Part shown: positions 54,339 through 64,000 of the stretch, in pieces
How positions within the stretch are numbered: the stretch's first letter is position 1
How the letters are laid out: each line of letters starts with the position of its first letter
Source of the DNA: Paraphaeosphaeria minitans
Taxonomy: Eukaryota > Ascomycota > Dothideomycetes > Pleosporales > Didymosphaeriaceae
Assembly (NCBI GenBank): GCA_015832175.1
Contig: WJXW01000013.1
Coordinates: 310,001-374,000, forward strand
Length of the DNA: 64,000 bases
Reading direction: 5' to 3'
Position numbers and translations under genes: made by a program
The notes under the pieces: generated by a model
Seen by the model: only the letters and a program-made list of their open reading frames with translations
Databases searched by the model: none
What the model was told of the DNA's origin: nothing

Positions 54339-56650
54339 GCATGCATTCAGTGTACCGCCGACCGTCTGCTATATTCCCGTGGAAATCCTTATTGGCGATG
54401 CTCGCAACGCCGTCTTTCATGTTTTTATTCACCGACTTTCACTCCGTCTCAAATAACGAGGCAGCCCGGACTTACTCGATCCATTGGGTGCTATTCAGAA
54501 GCGTTGAACTCCATTCCTAGGACTTCTGGTATCCATCAAATGCAATCTCCAAGCAATGCTGGATAACTCGGGCTTGGAATTTCGGGTATCAAAGGGGTCT
54601 CCCCACAGTTCCACGACGGGTCTATCTGGACGCATTTTTCGCAAGAATGGCAAGCGTTATGAGAGTGTAAGGATTGTCAAAGTAGACGATTAATAGCCCC
54701 AGTATTGGTGCTATTTCGAGGAGATTGAATGTGATGTTAGTGTATATGGTTTGGAGTTTGGAAATGTTGGTGCATATCTAGAACCCGGGAACCGGAACAG
54801 ACCTCGCCGCCGGGGAAAGCATCGCCTCCGGGTAGCGTAAGATTGACGTGTGTCTGGCCAGCGAACTGATGGTGAAGTTGGCATACACCTCTTCATTCAG
54901 GCCTGGTACATATATGATGATACTATCTTCTCACCTAAATCCTGGTCTTGGAAGCAACACTGCGAGAACGGTGAAGACCTTTGTTGCCCTTGCTAAACGG
55001 ATTTTGGTTTCGTATAGAGTCGCCGCATCCTCATTAACAGCGTAATGCGCAGGGTGGAAGATAAACTTCTGTGCCATGTGTGTCATTTCAATGCGGTCTT
55101 TCGGCCGTTGATGCCAGAGGCCGTACAACGATGGGCGACGGAAGAGAGAATCCTGGCGGCAGATAGTACTTTGAGTATGTCATGGTGGGACTGGCTACTT
55201 GGTACACACACGATTGATGCTGGGAAAAGAAGCTGCCGTCAGATGCATGTCTCCTCTTCATGGAAGGAAAAACGACATTTTTAACGCTCTAAACCTCAGC
55301 GGATACCTAGATGCTACATCTTATCGTAGACCCGTGATAAACGCGCTTGGCGGTGGAGTCGCCGCATCGGTCGGTCGATTGTGAGCCCACTCGCGCGCAG
55401 TTGGGCGGGACGAGCTTTGAAGTGGGGACTGAGCGGGCTCTTCATTGTGGGGCCGCATAATGGCGGCTAGATTCGAGGCCTGGTGTTGGGTCACGGTGCG
55501 CGGTCGATGGCGGCGCTTTGCTGGCACCGCAGAACCTAGATCGCGAAGCCTTCCAGCAAGAGTGCACGAGCGCCTTACCCCCAAGCGTCTACACAGCTTA
55601 CAACATTAACCCCTATCTCATATGCAGCTTGGCTACATCCAAGGACTCACGGGCTACTATCACACTTTAGCTAGGTACCATAGGTCGGGAAGGTCCTTCG
55701 TCCCGCTCGATTCGTTGTTATCCCGCTCTCTCTAACAAAACACCGTTCTAACCATCCGATATCCACCGGTCCCTCTTCCGAGGCACAGAAATTGCTTGAG
55801 AACGTCACCGTAGGGTTTGCGCATGGGCTTTCCCACTGATAGTGTTTAGCAAATCCTAAGGTCGAGCCACGATCACGTGGCCTGATGCGCCTAGGGCCTC
55901 AACTTTGGCTTTATAGTACTCTGTCAATTCTTGAACGGCCTTTTCACAAGCGTTGCAAGCGGTGACGAGCTGAAACGCTCTGCCCTCCGCGCCCTTATGA
56001 CACGATACACGTCACGTGACTGTCAACACTCCATTGCATGCACAGTGCCAGTGTTTCAAAAGGCGAGCGATCACCCCGATTCCCCAACGTAGACATGTCC
56101 TGCATCCTTCACTTCGCATATATTGGCTATTTCGGGAACTTTGCAGAACGTCTGACCACAATGGCGGGCTTACGCTGCGCCTCACTAGGTACCGTAGACT
56201 ACGACAAAGCCCGAGCCTAGGCTCCGACCACGTCTAGGTATCAACAAGTTCGACGAATTTAGATCGGGCAGAACACTTATCCCGCGCAATAAATTGAGAA
56301 ATTCGTACGGAAGATCAGTCGCCCTATCGCTATAATCCTAGCAGCGCTTCCAGCAAAGGGCAATCGAACAGCTTACCTAGACGCCTAGAGCCTAGATAGT
56401 TAGAGAGACGGACTGCCCGAGCGATAGGTTGCTAAATATCTCCCAGTACTGAGACCGTGCGCAAGGACAGCCCTCGTGGTCTCGTGGTCGCACAGACGTA
56501 TTCCTCTATCCTGCGTCCCCATCTGGTATTCCTGCAAGTGGTAAGCCCGACTATGAATATGGAAGCATGCCGGCCTCTTTCGCATCTGCTCGCACTATGC
56601 CAGCCTTGCATGTACGACAGTTGGACTCAGGTTGGGTCTAGTGTACGATC
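54339..56650. other. 2.3-kb region without recognisable genes
   Basis: Only short frames on both strands. A stretch at 55300-55600 is GC-richer and codes an Arg/Pro-rich shadow. I see no transposon feature, repeat or RNA gene. The part nearest 56650 should include the promoter of the receptor gene. Confidence 0.4.
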
Positions 56651-58122
56651 ATGGACCGCATTCTGGAGCTCGTGAAAGATGTGCCGGAGGTATCGGTGGG
56701 AGACATTTGCTGGACGATCGACCATGCTTGTCGCATAGATAAGTTAAGCTTCAAGGTGAGTCGCAAGAGGTGAGAGGTGGTTGTCAAGGAGGTTCTAACA
56801 TGGCCAGGTCGTATCTATACTACTCGGCATACTCGCGATATCAGCGTCCACCGCACGAATGTTCTTTCGATATCGAAGCGCACAAACACTCAATCTCGAG
56901 GACTATTTCATAATTTTCGCCACGACTTGCCTCGTGGCGGAAATGGGTCTCATTCTTTCCTATACTGACACGATATATCGAATTGATGGCGCTACACTCA
57001 ACCTCTCCGTACTCAAATACCTCACGAGCGATCCGGAACTGAGCGAAGAGCTTTTCAACAGCGAATCTTCAATTCTAATTGCATACCTTACTTTAGGATG
57101 GCTAGCGATCTTCTCAATCAAGTGCAGCTTTCTGGCTCTATTCCATAAGATGTGCAGGAACGTGAGCCGCAAGCTTACGGCATATTTCTGGATGGCAGTG
57201 GCAGCGACTGGTACGAGTTGCATCGTCGTCATCTTACAGAGTTTTATTTTGTGTCCGCGCTTCGGTGCGAATGCGACACAGTGCTTCCTGGAAAACCAGT
57301 ACACGTTTAGTATCAGCTCGGGTGTGGTGGTGCAGTCATTGGATATTGTGACTGATCTGATGAGTATGCAGTTCTCATGCTCAGTCTAGAATATGTTCGC
57401 TAACATCGCGCAGTTATCAGTATTCCTTTGACGATACTCAAGATGTCTCACCTTAAACTACAAGACAAAGTTCGCATTGCGATTATCCTGTGTCTGTCAA
57501 GCATATGCGTCATTCCTAGCATTGCTCGCCTCGCTGCCGGCATGCATCGCAACGTCTTCGGGAAATGGCAGTTTGGCATGGCCTGGCTAAGCTTCATGTT
57601 GCACTGCGAAGCTTCAGTGGCGGTAATGGCGGGCTCACTCCCCGCATTACGAGCCTTTTATATCTCCCGCCGGAGTCGCAGAATTGAAACAGCGAAAAAT
57701 GAAAAGCCGAACGAGAAGCTTCCGGATAACCTGAAAGGCAAAGCTTTGCGGGTACTTGGATCGATGCGCAACAAAGAGCAGCCAGTGTTGCCACGACATG
57801 AGCACGTGCAGCCTAGAGCATTGCTAAGAGATGGCATAAGGGGAAAGCATAAACCGATGGTATGGAGCGAGTCAGCAAGGTCAAAGTACGCATCGTTAGA
57901 GGTGATTGAAGTGAGTAGCATGCGTTTACAGCAAGGGGACAGCAACACGACTGACACACATAGGCAAAATCGCACATTGGGACCATGATATCAACAGCGC
58001 GTAGTAGTCTGGAGTTGAAGGGTAGTGAGCTGGCATTTCCTGCCAGGACCATGTCGGCTAGGAAGGTCGATTATTTCTACGATTCACAGTTTGGTCGGAT
58101 TACTGCAGGAATGCGCAATTGA
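56651..58122 (+). CDS. PTH11-type (fungal rhodopsin-domain) integral membrane protein
   Basis: Four exons: 56651-56755, 56808-57363, 57414-57910 and 57964-58122, all in consistent phase, giving 438 residues. Hydrophobic segments: VVSILLGILAISASTARMFF, the LNLEDYFIIFATTCLVAEMG motif (LxxEDY/DDW of the family), LIAYLTLGWLAIFSIKCSFL with ALFHKMC, YFWMAVAATGTSCIVVILQS, then a long loop with ILCPRFGANATQCF, VVQSLDIVTDLMIISIPLTI, VRIAIILCLSSICVIPSIAR, and WLSFMLHCEASVAVMAGSLP. The cytoplasmic tail is Arg/Lys/Ser-rich and ends FGRITAGMRN. Probably seven membrane passes. There is no CFEM domain and no cleavable signal peptide. Such proteins are receptor-like but their ligands and G-protein coupling are mostly untested. 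Head-to-head order is not shared: the next family member is convergent with it. Confidence 0.85.
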
Positions 58123-58587
58123 GGTGCGGGGAAGCACTGCGCTAATGCCATAATGTTTAAGTGTAAAAAGTAAATGATACCCACATACAGATCTACTTTT
58201 GAGTTCAGGTTCAGCGTCGTGATGTAGGAACGACAATCAAGATTTGCAATTCAATTCGACCTTACATGAGCTTGGAGCTTAGTATGTTGGCCAGGAACTC
58301 TCATAAATCTCCTGTGGAAATATTTAGCCATGTCGGCCATTCTCGCAATATTTGCGCAAACCTTCTGCTCTCGTGTAGAGCCTACTCATTAACTCCTCAT
58401 TATACCCCGCACAGACCCATCAACGTGAGTGAGCCGTGGTAAGAAGAGCAGACATTAGAAGGGGAGTCCAGCTCCCTCCATAGTGAGAAAGGTGTAAGCA
58501 GAGCGCCTCGATCGTATGTCCAAGTCATAGCAGCGTCCCAAATCGTACAAGCACCCCCAACAAACGACAATAAAGTTCCCATGTCCC
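58123..58587. other. Convergent spacer between two receptor-like genes
   Basis: 465 bp between the stops of two PTH11-type genes. No features seen. Confidence 0.4.
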
Positions 58588-59717
58588 TTACACAGTACAA
58601 AAACTCGTCGCTGGCCGTTGCGGAGATTCCACAATTTCCGGTTTGAATGTATAAGAACTAAATCGTATATCGTCTTTACTCGGCTGCGAAGATACTTGAC
58701 TCCCGGATCGGTCGTCGACGCCATGATCTCTCACCGTTGACAAGTTCACGGAGTTGACAAAGCTCGGCCTTGTGAGCTGGTGTTCCTTCAGTATGCCCAT
58801 CCGCTTCAACACGCTCTCGGCAGGCGACTTCAGAGCAGGAAGCGAGCATGCAATAATGCCGACCATGTTTTCCAATATCGCGTACACGGAAGGGACCATG
58901 GTCGCTTGGAGCGCGTCTCCAGCGCCAAAATTCAGGAATGTGCTCATCTTCGCGCACAGAATGGCTGTGGCGAGTAGTCCTAGCGACATCAGGAATCCGA
59001 TGAGGACCTTCTCGGAGGTAGACCGCGAGAGACCGCGGACGAGTTTGATCGGCAGAAGCGAAAAAGCGAGATCCATCAAGATATAAATCGCTAGCTATTG
59101 TCAGCGCTAGAAGGAGGACGCAGTATCGTGTCGCATACCAGACACAGCCCACCCGTAATTTACAATCGCATCCGTCGGCCAGCACTTCACGTCAGGGACT
59201 GTATCCCAGCTTGCTGATACTGGTGTGCACTGTCCTAGTTGAATGACAACGTACGAAGTCGTGATGAGACCTTGTAGGCCCATGATGAAGTACAGCGTGC
59301 ACTCCCACCAAGTGTTCGTATCAAATCGGAGCAACGATGCCGCAACTGACAGGCGTACCAAACAAAGCGATAAGAGCCACGCAAATTGCATTCCAAACTG
59401 CATCATCAACGCCAATTTCAGGAGTGACGTATGCTATAGTCTTTCCCCATCCATGTGCGATGGCAGTGTAAGCAAATGCCATACTAAGGAGGGACAGCGC
59501 CTGGAATCTGTTAGCAAGACCCCTTATCTTCTACATGACCACCAACCTCGCCTCCTATGATGAGCCAGTCATCGAGATAGAGCTTCCGTATTCTCGTTGC
59601 TCGAGTGTATATGCGCAGAAAGACCAGAGCCAAAGTAATGGCACCCAGAATTGTGACTGGTATCAGGTAGATCGATGAGTTGTTCGAGTATGGCGGCATC
59701 GCTGTTGTCGAAGTCAT
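58588..59717 (-). pseudogene. PTH11-type integral membrane protein gene with a frameshift
   Basis: Exons 59717-59547, 59500-59139 and 59090-58588. The N-terminus SSIYLIPVTILGAITLALVF with LYLDDWLIIGGE, then ALSLLSMAFAYTAIAHGWGK and TIAYVTPE, fit the family's first two to three membrane segments. At about 59416-59424 the frame must shift by one to continue as LALMMQFGMQFAWLLSLCLV with RLSVAASLLRF, then FIMGLQGLITTSYVVIQLGQ with CTPVSASWD, WPTDAIVNYGWAVSAIYILM and DLAFSLLPIKLVRGL, and VPSVYAILENMVGIIACSLP, with a cytoplasmic Ser-rich tail. No intron of reasonable size and phase removes the shift. A single-base sequence error cannot be excluded; I call it a pseudogene provisionally. It would be about 345 residues. 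Confidence 0.75.
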
Positions 59718-62312
59718 ACTCGCTGGAGTCGCGGCTGTCAGTGTTTCGACCTACGAACGGTCCACGGACGACGCCGTGACGGGGAACGGGGAAAGAGGTT
59801 TGCGGCCGCACCCTGTATTATAACACTAGGGATCGGCAGCACCACTGCGTGCCGGGCCGCTGAAAGTTCCAAGACGCGACATGAACAGGGTTGCGGGAGA
59901 GACCGCCCAATCCACGAACAAAAGTTTGATCCATGCTCGACAGTTGTGCGGAGGGCAGCGGTTCGTTCTGCCGCAAGAGCCCCTTGATGCGCCGAGCGTG
60001 GTAAACATCACAAGCAGGGTATCAAAGCCATGGATGGTGGCGCACATATGTCGCGCTTCCCTGCGAGCGTTTCGCGGTGATTTAACCCCTTTCAAGCGTG
60101 CCGACCTCTTCCGAATCAGTCACGGTTAGGAATTACCGATATACAGACTAGTGCATGGCTTATGACTCGATCATGGGGCGATGGTCCCGTCGCGTACGGA
60201 TGGCATTCCGAAGAGACGAGAAGGATCTTCCCTAAAAGTTGAGACGAATCTTTCACAGATGCTTGCCGCACATTGTCACCTGTGTTCCGACCCCCAGCCA
60301 TGTTGTATGCGTTGCACGGCGACACGACCGCTTCTGGGGGATTTATCCGGACTTTGATACGCTTTCGTTGGGTCTCATTAGCCATTTACCATGTTATCAG
60401 CCTACGACATGCAAATAAAGTTTCGTTGTGGATGCTGGCATTGCCAGCTCGTAATTCCGTATGCACATGTACAAATCTAGCCGATATGTTTCCAGAACAG
60501 TGGCATCTGTGCATTTATCGCTAATACGCGCTCTCAACACGGGTCGTTTTTAGGCGCAGCTCCGTTCTTTCGCCATTTAGGTAGGTACCTTTGGTAGGAA
60601 GCGAGAAAAGGTTTGAACACGATGTTGTATTATACAAACACACAACTTACGTACCTACTCCAGTAAGACCTACAGTCTATCTCTCGGTCGGAAAAATAAA
60701 TTCTAGTCACAACTCTGTTTTCAGTAAGATGCCGCGTTGCTAGATAACGGCGTGGTAGTTTCATAGCTATTATCTCATAATATTGCGAATGATGCAGATG
60801 AGTGGATCTTTCGCTGCTGTGTAGCCTTACGCTCGGTGTATCCATCTGTTGTTTCTTCTCGTTCGGATAATCGAACCAAACTCGACAGTGCCCTGTATGT
60901 TGTCTATGCCTAGGAATTGAGCTCGAGACGTGGTCTTCTCAAAGTTCGACATCTCCTGGAATGGCGTGCTCGGTTTTTGTGTGCGAAATGGACTCGACAA
61001 TGTGAGAGCGTCCGGCTCGACTATACAACTATCATCGCATTCATGCATTGGGTATCTAGAGTGCAAATCTCACTTGTGCAAGACTGCTCCTCGACGACAT
61101 GCCAGAGCTGGGGTATCAATAGCATCACTCGCCAGTTCGTGCCTGCCGTCTGTATAGAGCCTAGCTGGCCGTATAGACAGTATGTGAGACCATCTATACG
61201 GTTATTGCAACAGTTCACATGCGTGGTTGAGGCGCTATTGCCCAATACCCGGGACCGTATACATGTCCACAATTTTCCTGTTCGTCCCATCCACATTTTC
61301 ACGGGAAGTTTCTCTATTGTATGCGCTAGAAGTAGGACAATATCAGTTAGGGCAACGTTTAGGCAAACATTGAACGTACCTGCATGATTACCTTTGGCAT
61401 CTATAGTTAACTCCGAATAGAGCTGGTCCTAATCATTTAAGATTTCTGGGCGCCGCATGACGCGTTTGGAGCTGAGTAAAGGAGCCCCACAAGCCTGGAT
61501 TGAATAGTAAAGACTTATGACCCCATCTCTTAATTTAACATCTGCGTTTATCCTAAGATCACTAGTATCCCCTCAATGCACCCCTTCCTGATGTTGTATC
61601 GAACAGCAGTGTTGCTTCCTACAATATGAAGTGATCAAGTTTGAGTTGGAACGCACCACTCTTCCTTCTCTCCATGAAGACCTCGGGACACGGCAGGATG
61701 ATCTGGAGCTTATTGGATGCTCTGCCAATGCACATATCCAGCCAATGCTTTGTGAAGCGCCTCATCTGCTACACAGGCATGGTTCAGAGGGCACCTTATT
61801 GATTCGAGCACTAATCGAGTAGAAAACGCTCGGAAATGGTCATCCCGTTTGCCAACTTTGAAAGATTTTTGTATTAGGACATTCTCTCGCCTCTTCACAA
61901 TCTCTTTTGAATTGGAAGATGACCAATTTCGCCTACAAACGAGTACAGATTCCCACAAGTGTATGATCAACCCCGCTGCCTAGGTCTCTGCCAACCTTCA
62001 CAAAAAGGATCTAATGTTCTCGCGTTTTAGGTGTCATGGGTTTCTTTGGCCGTTCGATTAGCAAACGTCACTCATGTAAACCACCCAGCCTGATCCAAGC
62101 TTCCTTGGTCATGCAATCAACCTTGAGTCCCAGCGTCAAGCTGCTTCTCCGCCACCTACATAAAAATAGCTCAGAATCTCATCAACACCTCGTCTTCTAT
62201 CTCACCTTCTTCGACACTAGACGTACAAGATCACCAGATTCTGACATAGCTCTTGAGACGCTAATCCGACTGTCAATCTCAACTTCGCCACGGCCGAGGA
62301 CTTCTCAATATC
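59718..62312. other. 2.6-kb gene-free region
   Basis: No frame with recognisable content on either strand. The segment 60540-60830 is AT-rich. A 75-112 codon set of overlapping frames at 60917-61387 and 62036-62374 has no family pattern. The segment near 62313 should include the promoter of the secreted repeat protein. Confidence 0.4.
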
Positions 62313-63617
62313 ATGAAGCTCATCTCTGCTCTACTGGCGGCTGCCACGATATGGGTCGTTACTATATCCGCTAAATGCGTTCCTGGCACTTCCACCGCGT
62401 AAGTACATCTCCTCCGACAGATTTCACACCATGTGCACATAGCCAACGATTATTCTAGGAAAGTTGACCGGAAGGATAGTGACGGGTGCCCAGACAATTA
62501 CATGCCTTCTGCCCGGTTTGTGCGTGGCATGGCGGCGTGGACTGAAGATCCCATCAACAACAATCAGGATGGAACCCACAACTCCGAAGAACAAGCCGAA
62601 ATTCACTGCATCACGGAACTGATGAGCATGCTTAATGGGGGTTAGGCACGTCGCAAGATTGCATGCGCCCGTGCAGCCCAGTATTCGACAAGCGGCGACA
62701 ATTGCAATCAGCTACGCCAAGTATGTATACTGGAGGCACCTCGCATTGATCGGGAAGTTGTCGACCCTGCTATTAGTGGAGAACACAAGCATCTGGAGGC
62801 CCGCGACTCGGGCAGTTCTCGCCTCGTAGAGATTTGTACACGAAAGAACTACGGCGGTACATGCTTGTGGATAAGCCAACATGACATGTTCGTTAGCAGT
62901 TGCATCAAAGCCTCCCGTCAACCAGTCGAATGGACTCCATTGAGGTTGAATCCTCCCATCAACTATCACTGCACGTTTTACGACCTGCCAGACTGTAAAC
63001 GTGGTGCTAAAACCGTCCTGTGGGAGGGTGGATTTGAATCCTCCAATCTCCGACTCTTCCCCAATGCAGGGTATTGGTACCAGAACATCCGGTCGTTCAA
63101 GTGCAAGTACGGTCATTCCTATCCGGTAGACGCTCGATCCGACGACCTTGAAAAGCCTGATATGGTTGAGAAGCGCCGAACCGGAGAGACTCCCAATCCT
63201 CTAGATACCACTGAGAAGCACCAAATCGAGAGGCATTTTAACAAGGTTCCTATCCCTGCGAAATACAAGGCCGAGGCTGAGGTTGAGGGTGACACAAACA
63301 GCCCCAACGCTGATCACCTCATGACGATCTGGACTGAGCCGATCTACGCCGGCACATTCTCCTGGGTAATGTATGCTCAGATGCTTAGCAACGAATGCGT
63401 CAACCTTGACGGCCATGGATGGGCTTCACTACAGCTGCACCCAATGGACACGGTTTACAATTGCGTGTTATTCAAAACGCCGATGTGTACAAACCCCGAA
63501 AAGGCTGTGAAGCTTGAGCACGGAGAACAAGGATTCGATATTGCTCATTTTGGTTTCTTCCTCGACGGTAGTTGGTGGCACAATATCATATCGATCCGGT
63601 GCCGTCCTTGTCTGTAG
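62313..63617 (+). CDS. Secreted cysteine-rich protein with two tandem ~91-residue modules, function unknown
   Basis: Exon 1 62313-62398 encodes a signal peptide (MKLISALLAAATIWVVTISA). Exon 2 starts at 62459. The frame stays coherent to 63617 except for one TAG at 62643-62645. A 36-nt intron, 62641-62676 (GTTAGG...GTGCAG), would remove it in phase and give 402 residues; otherwise exon 2 ends there as a ~90-residue secreted peptide and the rest is a broken gene. The C-terminal part has two copies of one module: 62832-63104 (ICTRKNYGGTC...NYHCTFYDLPDC...WYQNIRSFKC) and 63327-63602 (IWTEPIYAGTF...VYNCVLFKTPMC...WWHNIISIRC). Pattern: I-x-T-x4-Y-x-G-T, W, C, L-x-L-x-P, Y-x-C, C, G, F, W-x-N-I-x-S-x-C. 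A charged linker of about 74 residues separates them. It vaguely resembles fungal crystallin-like secreted proteins. Predicted extracellular; effector or wall role is inference. Confidence 0.6.
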
Positions 63618-64000
63618 TTCGAATATTGGTTAGCACGTGGACGATGGAAGTGCGGATGACCGGACGCAGGTGTGGCTTAGGGAATGGTTCTGGGCGGAGT
63701 GTGGTTAACAGTTCCTGACTACGGTCTTCACATCTAAGATCAAATCATACACGGCTTCTTACTCTGTAAAGACCAGTCAGCCTCTTGTTGTACAATTGTT
63801 ATTTTTCTTGCATTGCTTATCGACCGTGCGAAGCTACCAGCAATGGAGCTGTGAATTACTGCTTCCTACGGCTGAAGGCTTTGGGCTCGCCGTAGACACT
63901 GTCGAGTTGTCCCACACTTACGGTAAGGGGCAATGCTGTCTCAATAGACGAGAGAGCTTCTTTAGCCATTTACGTTTGTGGTCAGGACTTGTGTTTGAGC
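63618..64000. other. Right-end flank
   Basis: 383 bp after the secreted-protein stop. No gene or repeat recognised before the window ends. Confidence 0.4.

Noticed and set aside
1..64000. CRISPR arrays, tRNA or rRNA genes
   Set aside because: No array of spaced identical repeats and no convincing tRNA A/B-box pair or rRNA sequence was seen when reading both strands; weak tRNAs could be missed by eye.

Overview
The window is nuclear DNA from a filamentous ascomycete (Pezizomycotina). It is probably a plant-associated or saprotrophic Dothideomycete-type fungus, but that placement is inference. Almost every multi-exon gene has short introns (about 45-180 nt) with GTRNGT donors and YAG acceptors. 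Fungal families are present: SRP68, a GATA/leucine-zipper regulator, Bms1, Fyv7, a PBI2-type protease inhibitor, PTH11-type receptors with and without a CFEM domain, GH115 alpha-glucuronidase, cutinase and GH31 alpha-xylosidase. No CRISPR array, operon, tRNA or rRNA was recognised.

Layout, 0-38 kb (mostly housekeeping). SRP68 C-terminus (2-517, +); AreB/ASD4-type GATA factor (about 1.4-3.2 kb, +); mitochondrial rhodanese (4.4-5.2 kb, -); multi-KH RNA-binding protein (5.9-9.1 kb, -); disordered unknown protein (10.55-12.9 kb, -); SDT1-like pyrimidine 5'-nucleotidase (13.5-14.4 kb, +); BSP-family putative metallopeptidase (14.8-15.6 kb, +); three-repeat Myb factor (18.5-20.1 kb, -); FYV7 (22.2-22.9 kb, -); Atos-family protein (23.6-26.0 kb, +); small VOC-fold protein (26.8-27.2 kb, +); cutinase (27.6-28.5 kb, -); GH115 (29.4-32.4 kb, -); mitochondrial PDK-type kinase (33.2-34.7 kb, +); BMS1 (34.9-38.4 kb, -). 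Long intergenic stretches at 15.6-18.5 and 28.5-29.4 kb are rich in TACC/TAGG runs.

Layout, 38-64 kb (increasingly accessory). PBI2-like inhibitor (38.8-39.1 kb, +); a 3.1-kb gene-free stretch; CFEM-PTH11 receptor (42.2-44.1 kb, +); family-16 protein methyltransferase (45.4-46.6 kb, +); MetX-like alpha/beta hydrolase (47.1-48.0 kb, +). Then a decaying block: a sulfite-oxidase-type molybdoenzyme with frameshifts and stops (48.7-50.4 kb, -), a GH31 alpha-xylosidase with two frameshifts (52.0-54.0 kb, +), a C2H2 zinc-finger remnant (54.1-54.3 kb, +), an apparently intact PTH11-type receptor (56.7-58.1 kb, +) and a frameshifted second one (58.6-59.7 kb, -). At the right end (62.3-63.6 kb, +) is a secreted cysteine-rich protein built of two diverged copies of one ~91-residue module. 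Its frame is broken by a single TAG that only a 36-nt intron would remove. This is the best candidate for something undescribed.

Exon joins were worked out by hand from splice sites, phase and protein continuity. They are predictions without transcript support.
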